NCBI GenBank assembly: GCA_035771165.1
Contig: JAWNZC010000321.1
Location: 2,765,501 to 2,829,500, forward strand
Length of the DNA stretch: 64,000 nt
Source: Paragorgia papillata
Lineage: Eukaryota > Cnidaria > Anthozoa > Scleralcyonacea > Coralliidae
Reading direction: 5' to 3'
Shown: positions 22,628-33,485 of the stretch, piece after piece
How the letters are laid out: each line of letters begins with the position of its first letter
Position numbering within the stretch: position 1 is the first letter of the stretch
Notes under the pieces: generated by a model
The model's input: only the letters and a program-made list of their open reading frames with translations
Database searches by the model: none
Told to the model about the DNA's origin: nothing
Translations under genes and position numbers: made by a program

Positions 22628-23160
22628 TTCATTCTTCTTTTTCTTTCTTAAAAGAAGAATATGAAGGAACAGATGAACCTCTGCTTTGAGAGCGGTTTCG
22701 TTACGCCACGCTTCATGTTCTCTGGTCTTCGAGAGAGGAAATCACAATTACTGCTGCTAGTACTGGTGGCTGTAGTACTGGCACCGGCAGTTTCGTCCTT
22801 TTTCTTCCCGCAGCCGGGCTGGGCAATAGATAAACGATTCCTCCATGGAGCTTCCACATTACAACAGAACATTGTCTCAAGCTCAAAGAAATACAAAACT
22901 AAAATTAAACATGACACGACACGACACGACTGGAAATCTCACTGAACTCTCAGGATGTCAACGTCGTCATATTGCTCTGGCCTTGCTCCGTCCTCTGTTG
23001 TCCCTGAGATTCCCATATGCAACTTTTTGTTGTGTATCGAAAACTTTTCGTTGTGTATCGAGATCTAGTCTTTGTTGTGTATCGAATTACACTATCGCAT
23101 GATACTTTGTTGCGCATTTGTGGAAATAATTTATTACGTACTGAAAACATTTATTGTTGT
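22628..23160. repeat. right arm of the foldback inverted repeat
   Basis: Inverse partner of 21215-21826. It ends close to the residual LTR terminus at 23165. Confidence 0.85.
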
Positions 23161-23394
23161 GAGCTACTAATCCACGACAAAATCGAACCGTACAAAAATA
23201 AATCGAACTGTAGTGCACAGCGGTTTGGTCAGTGGTAAATGGTGAACTTAGTGTATATAGTATTTTATTCTGGCCATAATCACAGCTCATTACAGGCGCT
23301 TTGAAGTTTGCCGAGTTTCCAGACCATATCTCTATTGACTATGTTCTGGCTAACGCTAGACGATTTTATTAAGGTGGCTTGTTAGGAATAAATT

Positions 23395-23750
23395 CTAAAA
23401 AATCCTATTTTTCCCTCTAACACATTTTGCAGTGTACATTTGTGCGTCATTCTAGTTCCTTGCATAGCCCTAGTGTCAGTGCTGATAATTGAAAAGTTTT
23501 ACGCTTGCAGCATTTGCCAGTGTATCTGGACAAATCACATTTATTGTAATATGCAAATTTAATGCAAATTATGATTTCTGAACTCACTAGAACAAACATT
23601 TCTCCCCTCCTGAAAAGTAAACTGCGCACTGTCTAATACTTTTCAAAACTCAGGAGTAACACTAAGGCTGTGCAAGGAACTAGGACGAAGCACGAATTTC
23701 CACTGTGGAACGTTTTAGAAGGGAAAATATGATTGTTCTAAATTGCTCTA
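23395..23750. mobile_element. candidate MITE with imperfect 80-bp inverted ends
   Basis: The segment ttctagttccttgcatagcc at about 23450 and its inverse ggctgtgcaaggaactagga at about 23672 lie within longer inverted similarity. Both ends carry aatc-tattttccc at the outside. No target duplication was resolved. Confidence 0.55.
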
Positions 23751-23929
23751 AATTCATGTCTTTTGTAGGTTGGCCAAAGAGAACATTTTAGACCAATTAT
23801 AAATGTGGAGCGAAAGGGATTTATTTTACTATATTTGTGAAATGATTACATTTAAAACGTGCCACTTGCAAAGGTTTATTTCCTTTAATTGCCCATTGTC
23901 ATTGGTATAAATGATTTATTTTGCTGCTT

Positions 23930-24285
23930 CTTTTTGGGTAGCGGTGAGCCTAAGAGGCTTAAAAGGAGAAACCATGGCATGGCGCCTTGGGTACTAGCAA
24001 CCCTTCTAGCTCCAAGTCAGGGATACGGCGAAGTTGCAGGGAGCGGCGTAAATGGATACTATACGGCACTCAAGTCTGAGCTTAGTACTGCGAAGAGTGG
24101 AGTCCCTTGAGGCGATCGGTTCATCAAACTCTGTTTACCCTTCAGCAACTCGTACTGACTGCCTCACCCAGCCGGCTATGATGCAGCCGGCTAGCTAAAG
24201 CGGAGTGGGCTTCATGTAACTCTGCACTCAGACAGAACTCTATGGGGCGCCAAGTGTTCAATTATTATTTAGCATTAATGTTGTC
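23930..24285 (+). other. GC-richer module, possibly the 5' region of the following LINE
   Basis: Its composition differs from its surroundings. It contains paired blocks agccggctatgatgcagccg (near 24170) and ggcgcc boxes near 23981 and 24246. Open frames are short. Its position before a LINE endonuclease fragment suggests a 5' UTR or promoter, but a separate SINE-like element is equally possible. Confidence 0.4.
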
Positions 24286-24302
24286 ATTTTTCCCCTGATT
24301 TG

Positions 24303-24544
24303 TTTGGTTATATCAAATAACCAAACTGGCTGCGATATTATGAGTTAGTTATATCAAATAACCAACACGGCATAAATTGGTTTATTTCAAATAACCATTT
24401 TTTCTGTCATGATTTAAATTGGTTATATCAAATAACCAAATCGATGCAAAATGGTTATTTCAAATATATCACAACTTAATATTTGGTTATATCAAATAAC
24501 CAATTTCTTGTCATGATTTGATTTGGTTATATCAAATAACCAAA
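24303..24544. repeat. array of seven short palindromes (ggttat-atcaa-ataacc)
   Basis: Units at about 24303, 24346, 24378, 24418, 24451, 24482 and 24522 each form a stem of up to 9 bp (tttggttat/ataaccaaa) with a 5-base loop. The third is slightly changed, and the fifth has lost one stem side. Spacers of 10-20 bp are mostly unrelated, apart from a shared tgtcatgattt before units 4 and 7. Confidence 0.9.
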
Positions 24545-24879
24545 ATAATTTCTGAACACTCGGCAGTGGCTCGCACTGGTCCGGGGGGATCCTTGGCGCC
24601 TAATTTTGGCGCGTTTTTCATCTTCCGACTCCTGCGTTCTTCAACATTAGTCAGGCAGATAGGTGTATGAAAACTTACGGTAGCGTGGGACAATTCAATT
24701 TTGTCGTAAAACTATAGTTGGAAGTCTAAATAACTTGTTTTTGAATGTTGGACGTGTTGATATTACTTGTGGTCTCCAGCCAACAACGTTTTGCTAGGCC
24801 ACTCTGGCTAACTCGTTCTGAAATCTTGTAACGGGTCAACAAACAACCAAATCAAGTGTCTTCTGCTCAACGCAAAGAG

Positions 24880-26335
24880 CATACACAGAGACGATACGAC
24901 CAACGCCACTGTTTGTAATCTTCAGCGATTTCAAAATCTTGTATATACTGAAAACTTTATAGACATTATTTGTGTGAACGAGACTTGGCTCAATAAAGAC
25001 ATGAGCGACGAAGAAATTTTACACTCGGGATATACGATTTACAGGAAAGATCGGAACTGTCGAAGTGGTGGTGGCCTCCTTGTTGCGGTCAAAACAAAAT
25101 CGTTTATGTCTGTTAAAGAGTTTTCACCAGAATCGGAGGATATTCAACAACTGGAGATCGTGTTTGCCGAGCTGATCAATATGACAACGTGATCAATATG
25201 ACAACGTTGTAATTTCAGGGGACTTCAATCTACCAAACATCCAATGGAACGCGATAGAAAATACATCTGGTGTCAATGAACTGCTTTTTATTGAACTACT
25301 AAACGATCACTTCTTATCACAATTTAACAACACTCCTACTCGTGGTGATCACATACTCGATCTCGTGATTACAAATGTGCCAGAACAAGTTAGTTTAACT
25401 GAGGTTTTGTCGCCAGATGAAATCGCTGTTTTCACGGACCATCACGCTATTGTCTACGAGTTTTCTCATTCCTTCATTAAAGCACCAAATAAGTCCTCCT
25501 TTTTCGTAATCATGAACAAATCTACGGACTTTGCATGCAGGACTGCGCGCTGCTTTACAGGCAGTAAACCTGCCTTCCACAACTCAGAAACTGATGGTGA
25601 TATTAACATCGACTGGCAGCAAAATGGAAGGATACTTTCCTTGCAGCAGTCTCGCTCCGACTACATTCCTTCTAAGAGACTGAAAGGCAAAAATCCAGTA
25701 CCATGGATCAACGGTAATATTCTACATCAGATAAAGAAAACGGAGTCAATCCGGCGAAAACTAAAAACTTCTCCTATCCGTCATTTACAGGGAAAATTCA
25801 AAATTCTCCGCGCCGAGGTAAAAAGATCGTTACGTGAAAGCCGTGAAAATTTATTTTCTTCTCTTGAATCCAACTTTAAAAGTAACCCAAAACGCTTCTG
25901 GTCGATATTAAACTCAGTGAAAAACCAAAATCTCGCAATATCCCTGATCTGATGTCTATGGCACCCGTTGCTGGTGCGACCGTTGATCCAGTGGCTGACC
26001 CACCGAGGACAACTGCTGACAGCCCCGTGGAAGTAGCGAACCTCTTCAACACCTACTTTGCATCTGTATTCACGAATGACAACCTTACCGAAGATACCAC
26101 CTCTGACTTAGACAACCCGGTCATGACTAACCTGGAACTTACTGACAGTGAAGTCGAAGCTGTATTAAAATCTCTTGACGTTACCAAAGCTACCGGACCA
26201 GCTAGAATACTTAAGGAAGCGGCAACTGCTATTGCACCTTCCTTATGTATTCTATTTAACAAATCGCTTCGTTTGGGGGTCTTGCCGCTGGAATGGAAAA
26301 TGGCCAATAGAAAAATGGAAAATGGCCAATAGAAA
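24880..26335 (+). pseudogene. APE-type LINE fragment (endonuclease and start of RT)
   Basis: The early part gives CVNETWLNKDMSDEEI and GGGLLVAVK, typical of apurinic-like endonucleases of CR1/L2/Jockey-type LINEs. After a frame change near 25190 come VVISGDFNLPNIQW, DLVITN and DHHAIVYEF (endonuclease SDH-like block, here TDHH). The linker follows, and after another stop near 25951 the region before the RT core (LNDS-like LTDSEVEAVLKSLDVTKATGP, then LPLEWKMAN). The core RT and 3' end are absent: sequence breaks at 26332 after a short direct repeat (aaaatggaaaatggccaata-like). A nonfunctional, truncated copy. Confidence 0.85.
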
Positions 26336-26405
26336 ATTTGAGTGATCGATTTGAACACCAGTTGACGACTTTGAATACCATCGGGGCTGGAATAACGAAA
26401 ATACT

Positions 26406-27480
26406 CCTTTAGGGCTGGTTTCCATTTGGTCGTTGGTAAGTCGCTAGCAGTCGTTGGGATAGAATAAATCCTATCCCAGCGACTCTGGCACAGAATAAGG
26501 ATTGACCAGATCGAAGTCCGTCTCAGTGTCGGCACCTTTGATGTAAGCGTCCTCGCGAAATGTCGGCCTGCGATCCCGGCGCCATTTTGAAAGTAAGTGC
26601 CCCTGGGAAATTAGCCCTCTCGTCCTTGCTACCCTCGGGCTCCTGTATTCAATTACTCTTGGCCTTCTTGTGACCTTTTAATTAAATTTATATTGTTATC
26701 TATATATATAAATAATATTTAGTTAAGTAAATAAGTCATTTACTTTAGAAAACGGTTCTTTGGAGATAAAATTCTTTGACCACAAGGTTATTAAACTTCA
26801 GTACGCAGATACTACGGGTAAAAGTCCGTGGCAAAAAAGTCCTGCACTCGCAAAGCCGGGTTTTACATTTCTCGATTATGCCGACACATTTGTTTATAGA
26901 AAAAGATGGCTAAAAATTTCGGAACTACGCAGTGTTGAAGTACATCGAGTACGTATGTTGTTAGAAATTTTATAAGCTTTCATTCGGTGTATAGTTCAAA
27001 CCTGTAACATTTTAAAATGTTCAAAATGTGCACACCATTGTTCGTAAAATAAGAATTATATGATGGGAAATGGACTCCTCACAAGTGTTATAGAATTTTG
27101 GATATTGTTTTTAAATACTAAACGCACAGCCCTGAACAACATATTAAACATAGGATACTGTGAAGTGCCATCTCGACTCGCGGGAGCCGTCTCGACTCGC
27201 GGGAGCGGGTCGCAGCCCGAAATAAGGCTGGAAACCGAGCCTACTCACGATCGGAAATCGCATAGATAATCGGCCACTTTCATGGGGCAGTTCGCAGTCC
27301 ACGTGCGTGCTGGCTCAAGTGAGTTGTCGGCCGTGTATTGATGACGTTTACACGCAAGATATTCGTTATACGCATGCGTAGCTAATTTGGGTCAGCCCGT
27401 ATTTCGCGAGCCCCAACAGCCGCCATTATTTCCGATCGTGAGCGACCCGCCAACGACCAAATGGAAACCAGGCCCAAAGG
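26406..27480. mobile_element. DNA element with about 30-bp inverted ends
   Basis: The left end ggctggtttccatttggtcg is inverted on the right as cgaccaaatggaaaccaggc, extending outward through cctttag/caaagg. The interior of about 1 kb shows a short duplication (ctcgactcgcgggagc, twice near 27172-27206). A 71-residue frame at 26760 is not recognised. No transposase is visible, so it is likely non-autonomous. Confidence 0.72.
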
Positions 27481-27561
27481 TGAGGTAATACGGGCAACAT
27501 TTTTCTTCAACTTGCAACGCAACAATGTTGCAGCAAGTTGTTGCTCGTATTACTTCACCTT
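27478..27561. mobile_element. 84-bp palindromic MITE
   Basis: Ends aaggtgaggtaatacgggca and its inverse (tgctcgtattacttcacctt) enclose a second palindrome built on cttgcaacgcaacaatgttg/cagcaagttg. It abuts, or slightly overlaps, the preceding element. Confidence 0.75.
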
Positions 27562-28229
27562 AAAGGAGAAAGGTTACACAATGACATAACTATTCTAAAA
27601 TTGAAGGTGTCTCCCCCCTAACTCTTTTTAAGCCGTATCAGAGCGACTAACGCCAGACTCGTCAATGAAAAAGTTATCTGACAAGAAACAGTTAAGAGAA
27701 AATTAAGGTGAAAGTTGTCATCACACATCTATACCGATTTTCTTTGTGTTTGTCTTATATGAATATTATTATATTGTTTGAGAAGAACTTTTTCAAAATG
27801 CTTCTTCTATGTCTTCATAAGACTTTAAAGTGAACTGACAAAGTATATCAATACAGGGACGATGACGTTTGGGTGTCAGTAAAAGAAATTTATACATAAA
27901 TTAAGCGAACAGTAAATTTCACTTCGATTTCTCTTAATAAAATACTGATTTGTTTGAGTTAATTGGTTATTGCCTCGTTTTTCAACACATTCTCGGCGTT
28001 TTGATCGGATGAAACTGCTGTGCTAGTGTGCTTTCTATATTTATCCTTCTATTAATACTTGCTTCTAATATCTCCGATCCCCCTTTAAACATTTTCAATC
28101 TTATGTCAGTTATGACACAATCACCATACACTTACTTTGCAATAGTAGACGCTAATATCTTCAATATGTTTGCGTACCGGAATTTTGGAAATGAAATTAT
28201 TTACATTGTTCAATCATCTGTGATACTTA
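27562..28229. other. intergenic, no gene seen
   Basis: AT-rich. A 75-residue frame at 28028 has no recognisable feature. Confidence 0.4.
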
Positions 28230-28632
28230 GGCCCTGTTTACATGAAGCGGATTGATTGAGTGTTCAAGTCAAATCTCGTATGTTGTTTCTCCTTGTTGCG
28301 TTTACATGAAGAAGATTGAAAGCTTTCGATCTGACCGAAACGGATGACTGAAGTCAATCCACGAAATGTCTCCACCATTTAGCACGACTCGTAGGTTGGA
28401 TCCAACACATATATAGGTTGGATCCAACCTGAGTCATCTAAGAAGCATGCATGAGTGAAGTTGGTGCGTGTCGTGCTAAATGGCAGACATGCGCACGCAT
28501 TGAGGGAAGCACAGAAAATAGTGTTCCAAAACCGAAAACAATGTTATGTTGCAAAGCAGATCGGATTATCCATGTAAACATGCGCCCGGATTGACTTCAC
28601 TCGTGTTTTTCGATCCGATTGGAAACAGGGCT
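28230..28632. mobile_element. foldback MITE with nested palindromes
   Basis: Outer ends ggccctgtttacatgaag and (inverse) gccctgtttccaatcggat. Inside are a second inverted pair (ccatttagcacgactcg and cgtgtcgtgctaaatgg, about 28376 and 28466) and a repeat ggttggatccaac. No coding capacity. Confidence 0.65.
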
Positions 28633-28706
28633 TTATATCCGCAAATATACGCAGCGCGTAGCTATTTTTGCGGGTACTGGTTACTAAACTAGAGCCGCTA
28701 TGTCAT

Positions 28707-28915
28707 TAGCCTGGTACCCTGGCCCAATCAAAGAATATGGGCCAGGTAACCACTAAAGACTTCTGCTTTCCTATTGGTTAAAATTTCGCGCGTTTTTAGT
28801 GGCTATGAGTAAAACTGCAATCGTCATAAGTGGATTTAGCCCTGATGACGCGAGAATGAGATTAGTGGTTACCTGGCCCTTATTTCTTTTGAAATTGGGC
28901 CAGGGAACCAGGCTA
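28707..28915. mobile_element. 209-bp MITE with 9-bp target-site duplication
   Basis: The terminal inverted repeats of about 50 bp start TAGCCTGGTACCCTGGCCCA and TAGCCTGGTTCCCTGGCCCA. The direct 9-bp repeat ctatgtcat flanks at 28698-28706 and 28916-28924. A 9-bp duplication with long inverted ends suggests the Mutator (MULE) superfamily. Confidence 0.88.
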
Positions 28916-28924
28916 CTATGTCAT

Positions 28925-30450
28925 GAGCTCGGTTGTACGTGACTATTTCATGATGTTTCGTCATATAATGACGTCACAGATTACGTGGTCAAGGCGTAAT
29001 CCTGTTTGTGGATCCCTAAAACGTTTCTTAAAACCAACACTTTATGTTGGTTAATATTAGATATGATATTCTGATTCAACAATCAGAACTTGGTGTGTGC
29101 ACCTTATTGGGTTAAACAAGCATGTTCCCCAATTCGATCTGTCATATAATTTTTTGGGGATAAATTGCTCAGAAAGTGTGCCAGCCAGTCTAAAGTTTTT
29201 CTGCAGTCATGTTGGAAATAAAATTGGAAATTTCATCCAGCTGGTTGAATGTAATGAAAATTTGAGCCATCCACAGTCTTGGATCTTGGTGGTTTTAAAT
29301 ATTCTGCAGTTTAAATTCATGCTGAAATTTCAGGCTATCTAATTTGCTCACTTGGCCCCCAAAAGCACTCAGATAAAAGTATTCAGCCTCTTGTAGACCT
29401 TTCCAAACTCATCTTACAGTCAGCATGATATGTTTACTTTACAATAGTAAGTCAAAGTATATTCAGTACATGTGTTTACGATATGTAATTTACATTGTTC
29501 GGTCATGTGTTACTAAAAATACCAGTATCCGCATGTACGCATTGCGTACCTATTTTAAACGTATACAATCAGAAATTTCCAGCGCAGCCGCAGGGCAACA
29601 GTTCACATTGACAGTCTCCTCGTAAAATAACATATGCTGAAAAACTATTAAAAACAATCAGCTCTTGCTTTTAGAATTCAATTCCGTCGAGAGATATCGT
29701 CGGAGTTTATCAGTTTTAACTGATTCTACTACACTTTTGTTACGTATTATTACGTATTCTTTGTTTTCATCTGACGTCACGGCGGCCATATTGGTGCACA
29801 ATCTTTATCCTATGGGAATTTAACTCTATTCTTATTCAAAATTTCGTATTGTTTCACCACCCCAATGGGGCCACCGATCACGTGAGTGAAAACACCATTG
29901 TAATATCGGAGAGAGATATCGAATTTGCTGTTGCTTTTCAAATCCAGAAAACTACTCACAACTACCGATATAAATAATTATTTATGCACATGCATTCAAG
30001 TCAAGATAAAAACGCGAAACTTTGATCCAAACAATTATATAACACTATTCCGAAACATAAACAGGGACTACTTTAGAAATTCTTATTTTATTATGTCAGC
30101 TGCATGAACTGTGGAATTATTTGCCGTCTAGTTTAAAATCGTGCAGTACTCTTCATTTGCTTAAATCTAGTAATAACTCCTTGTATTTCTCTAAACTATC
30201 GACATATATTGCCCTCCTGGCAACTCCTAGAACTCATAACATTTATCACTTTATTATTATTTGATTATTTACTGATTTATTCATAATTCTCATGTTACTT
30301 TTAGTTATAGGTTTGAAATCTTTTTCATGCTACAATAATTTATATGTATACTGTTCCTTTCTCCTGCCACACTTATTTGTTTGTTTAACATATGTTGATG
30401 TATGCATGTACTCCTTATTTTCTGTAATCAAGTGGCAAACTTAACTAATT
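28925..30450. other. intergenic, no gene seen
   Basis: AT-rich with only short frames. Nothing recognised apart from TGACGTCA-like sites (for example near 29771). Confidence 0.4.
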
Positions 30451-30454
30451 ATTT

Positions 30455-30735
30455 CAAAAACTCATTAATAATTCATGGCGAAAACACGAAAGAAAATCAT
30501 GACCGTATCGTGTCTTTATATGTGATAAAGATACCTCCTGATTTACATAAACTTTAGCTTTGATTTTCTCGGCTTAGACAAGGTTATTTTTCAAACTTAC
30601 TACGTCAATGAACTTACCAAGTGGTTCGTTTTTGAAGCCGGTCAATAAACTCGCAGTTCGTGTTTTATCAGATATAAAAACACTCGGCTTCGCCTCGTAT
30701 AAAACACGAACTGCGAGTTTGTTAAACAGTACATA
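30455..30735. repeat. dispersed repeat (ctcattaataattcatg family), copy 1
   Basis: It begins aaaactcattaataattcat, also found at 39258, with the inverse at about 32845. It includes an almost perfect hairpin: aaactcgcagttcgtgtttt at about 30646 and its inverse at about 30702, with the loop ctcggcttcgcctcg. Confidence 0.7.
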
Positions 30736-31415
30736 ACACTCGTCGTCCCCAACTTGAACATGCTCGAAATTATAATGCATTTTGTTGCGATTTTCCCAGG
30801 AAAAGTCCGTTCTGCGCATGATCCGCCATCTTTGTTTTGAGGCAGCCCTCAAACATGATATTCGTAGATAATTGATAATTACATAAGTAGTCAGTTCCAG
30901 CTCAGTGTAAACCGTTAGAAGCAACATGACAGAAAATTAAGCGATTCGGCGAGGATATCTCTTCGGATTTCTTCTATTCCTTCTGAAAATGTTTTGTTTT
31001 GGGTACAAGTAATGAAGAGGAAGCAAGAATGAATATATATATATTTAAATATCAGTATATTTTTTTCTAAATGAAGAAAACATTAGTTACGTACGTGCAT
31101 GCACAGAACGGACTGGACAGCACCTAGTTTAAATAAAGTTTACCTTCTTGATTACAAATCAACAACAAAAGGTACGCATAGCGTACATGTATCTGCGCTT
31201 AACACATTTATAGAACATAATTTATAGCCTATAAATAGTGCCTATTATGAAACAATGGCACAAACTCGAGGTTGACATGAAATCGTAATGCATTGACTAT
31301 CATCCCTGATATTCAACCTCGATTTCAAACCATTGTTCATGCCCATTGAAGCAAATTTGGGAAGTGTCTAAAGCACTCATATTACTCTAGTTATCATACA
31401 TTTCTTGCATTTTTT
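30736..31415. other. intergenic, no gene seen
   Basis: A 117-residue minus-strand frame spans 30574-30927, but part of it is the repeat described above and no domain was recognised. It may be chance coding. Confidence 0.35.
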
Positions 31416-31419
31416 GTTT

Positions 31420-31640
31420 GTCGTGTTTACAAGGATGCTACTAAGGTAAACCAGCTGCCAGGGTTACCCTAGTAGCCAGGTTATGTTTTGTCCTTGTAAA
31501 TGCATTAGGTAGGGATAACGCGCCTACTTGTTATTAGTGCTTGGTAACCAGGTCTAATAAAGTTGACCTGGGCAGCAGGATGACCCTAACTTTGACTCGG
31601 GTGCTAGGGTAACCCTACCTCCTTGTAAACAGGCCAGTTC
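31420..31640. mobile_element. candidate MITE with ccagggttaccct motifs
   Basis: It has ends tcgtgtttacaaggatgc and, inverted, ggcctgtttacaaggaggta. Inside are several agggttaccct/agggtaaccct blocks. The design (spaced, GC-richer short inverted blocks) resembles the 21961 family, but the sequence differs. Confidence 0.55.
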
Positions 31641-32590
31641 AGTGAATGTAATAACTAATAAGTGAATGAGATAACAAGCCAATCCCTTGATATTAAAGAA
31701 AATAAATCGTGGGTCAGATCGTGGTTTATTAGATACAACTTTGTCAACTTACAACAACCTAATATTTATTAAATAGGCACTGCTAATAAACTTGATTGCT
31801 TTAAAAAGGTAAAAGAATGCTACCTGTACATGTTGTGAAATATATACTTGTTATTCTTATTAATAAGGCAGTGAGGTTGTTACCTGACATGTATATAATA
31901 TGGCACGTATCTATAAGCTAAATAGAAAAATCTAGTTCAAAATCTTGGATTGTTTATTAGATACAACTTTATACAGCAAGCAGTCAATGAGTACATGTGT
32001 GTACTGCTAAATACACTTGATGGCATTAAAAATGTAAAATGATGCTACCGGTTGTGAAATAAATACTTGTAAGTTTCCTCCAAAAACAATTGTTTGCCTT
32101 CCGAAGAGTAATGTTTGTCACTTGAAGACCACGGTCCTAATTCATAAACAGTTTTATATAGTACACGTGTTGGCCTGAGTCGCCTGACTCGATATAAAAT
32201 CGCCCAACGAGTTGAAAACCTTTTGTCAACTCTTCAGTCGTTCTGTATAACGCACAAAAACTGTGATAGATCACACATGCAAGTTTACTATAAGTCATGT
32301 TAAAAATACTTGCCATTTCTATCAGCAATATTGTCTTTCTTCGAAAATAGTGTTGCTCTTTTGATGTGGCATAGATATGGCGACGAAATAATATTATAAA
32401 CACGATCGGGATTAAAGAATACTTGTTTCCATCGTTCAACCTGACAGCTCGTACGTTGACGCCAAAAAATTCTAAGCTTCGATTGTCCCCGATGTAATTG
32501 TCGCGCATTGGTTAGAGTTTACACAAAAAAGCTAACAAACACACACACACACAACACGATAGCAATATATCTGCTGCGCAGATACAAAAA
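31641..32590. other. intergenic, no gene seen
   Basis: A 123-residue minus-strand frame at 32137-32508 has no recognised domain. Direct similarity exists between about 31725-31850 and 31945-32070 (ttagatacaactttgt/tttata, then gtaaaagaatgctacc/gtaaaatgatgctacc), an internal tandem duplication of about 220 bp. Confidence 0.45.
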
Positions 32591-32594
32591 CGCT

Positions 32595-32880
32595 AAGTAA
32601 AATTTAAAACCACGAGGGCGCAGCCCAAGTGTTTTAGATCTGATAAAACACGTGATGCGAGTGTTTTGAATGGCTTCAAAAACGATTCGTTATTGGATGT
32701 TATGTTCATTAGTATTCTTTATATACAATTGTATGTTCATTAGTATTCTTTATATAAAATTATATGTTCGTTAGTATTCTTTCTGACGTCAAGAAGTTTT
32801 ATCAGGTATAAAACCATGGACATGGTACTGATTTCCTTTGTGTTTTCCTCATGAATTATTAATGAGTTTTTGAATTATGA
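32595..32880. repeat. dispersed repeat (ctcattaataattcatg family), copy 2, inverted
   Basis: In inverse orientation to 39255-39450 it shares accacgagggcgcagc, ttagtattctttatata, cttgacgtcag-like and catgaattattaatgag blocks. A unit of about 33 bp (tgttcattagtattctttat) is present three times at 32702-32785. Confidence 0.75.
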
Positions 32881-33229
32881 TTTGCAATCATGAATCCCCT
32901 GAGATTAATTTACAAGACAAAGATCAGAAACGGCGGCCATGTTGGAGGAAAACGTAGTATAAATATCGAAAACAACCTCGGTCTAAGAGGCTTAATTTGT
33001 CGCAGGCGCACGGGCAATCGATAAAGCGTGTGGGCAGGCGCAGGTAACGTCGGCGTGTCTTCTTCCTCGCCTCTGCGGAGGAGAGCTAAATACAATAGTT
33101 TTTAATGAGATTCTTTTGGGGGTTTTTTCATGGCCGCCATGACGTCAAGTGCAAACCAATAATAGACACGAAGTAGCAATATATATGTCCAAACAAGATA
33201 ATTAATTGAGGGTCCTGAAGGTTAAAATG
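32881..33229. other. intergenic, no gene seen
   Basis: No gene recognised. gccgccatgacgtcaa at about 33133 is the kind of CRE-like site found near several repeats here. Confidence 0.35.
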
Positions 33230-33485
33230 GGAACAGGGTTTTGTTCATTTTTTAGCACTAGGAACTGGATTTTTAAGGATTTTCAACACTGGGAATGGGA
33301 TTAAATTTATAAGAGTTTTGAGAACAGTGATTTTATCAGATTTGTGACTAGTGGGAATGGGAACAATCTTAATGAGAATAACATGGGATTTTAAGATTGT
33401 TGTCAATGGTAGGATTTGGTGATGGTGGGATTTGCTAATTGCTGTACATTGAGAAATGGGATCTTGACCCCCTCCTCTTCAGGGC
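33230..33485. repeat. possible old repeat rich in tgggaatggga words
   Basis: Recurrent words such as gggaatgggat, gaatgggaaca and gaaatgggatcttgaccccc give it a low-complexity appearance. No boundaries were resolved. Confidence 0.4.

Larger units (their letters stand above)
18842..23164. mobile_element. foldback element inserted in the LTR, with nested elements
   Basis: Two long inverted arms are visible: about 21215-21826 and 22628-23160. They share, in inverse order, blocks such as gtcctcctt-free matches cagcccggctgcgggaag, tccatggaggaatcg, ggaatctcagggacaacag and ttttcagtacgtaataaatt. Copies of the short unit gatacacaac occur near the outer ends of both arms. The left arm is interrupted near its outer end by a TTAA-flanked element (18874-21196), and the central spacer holds a TA-flanked MITE. 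The outermost left bases (tacggtggcccgta) have no match at the right end, so exact ends are uncertain. Confidence 0.75.
12812..23179 (-). mobile_element. BEL/Pao-type LTR retroelement, decayed, with nested insertions
   Basis: The element reads leftwards. Its two LTRs are at 12812-13080 and 18569-18841 (the latter resuming at 23165-23179), and the 5-bp direct repeat aaatc flanks the whole unit at 12807-12811 and 23180-23184. Between the LTRs, in order, lie gag, a zinc-knuckle segment, an aspartic protease remnant, reverse transcriptase, RNase H and integrase, broken by several frameshifts and stops. The segment TTGGTGCCGTGACCAGG after the 5' LTR, and the domain order with integrase last, fit BEL/Pao. 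Coding remnants are listed separately. About 4.3 kb of later insertions lie within the 5' LTR. Confidence 0.88.

Noticed and set aside
21401..22945. Several 90-107 codon frames such as MFSGLRERKSQLLQLVLVLA on both strands, one like a secreted peptide
   Set aside because: They lie in the two inverted arms and mirror one another; no splice or start context, and the region is a foldback element.
24303..24544. Possible CRISPR array (repeated palindromes with spacers)
   Set aside because: Animal DNA context, unequal 10-20 bp spacers, degenerate repeats and no cas genes; better described as a hairpin array.
30574..30927. 117-codon minus frame
   Set aside because: About a third of it is the hairpin repeat at 30646-30722 and no domain is seen.
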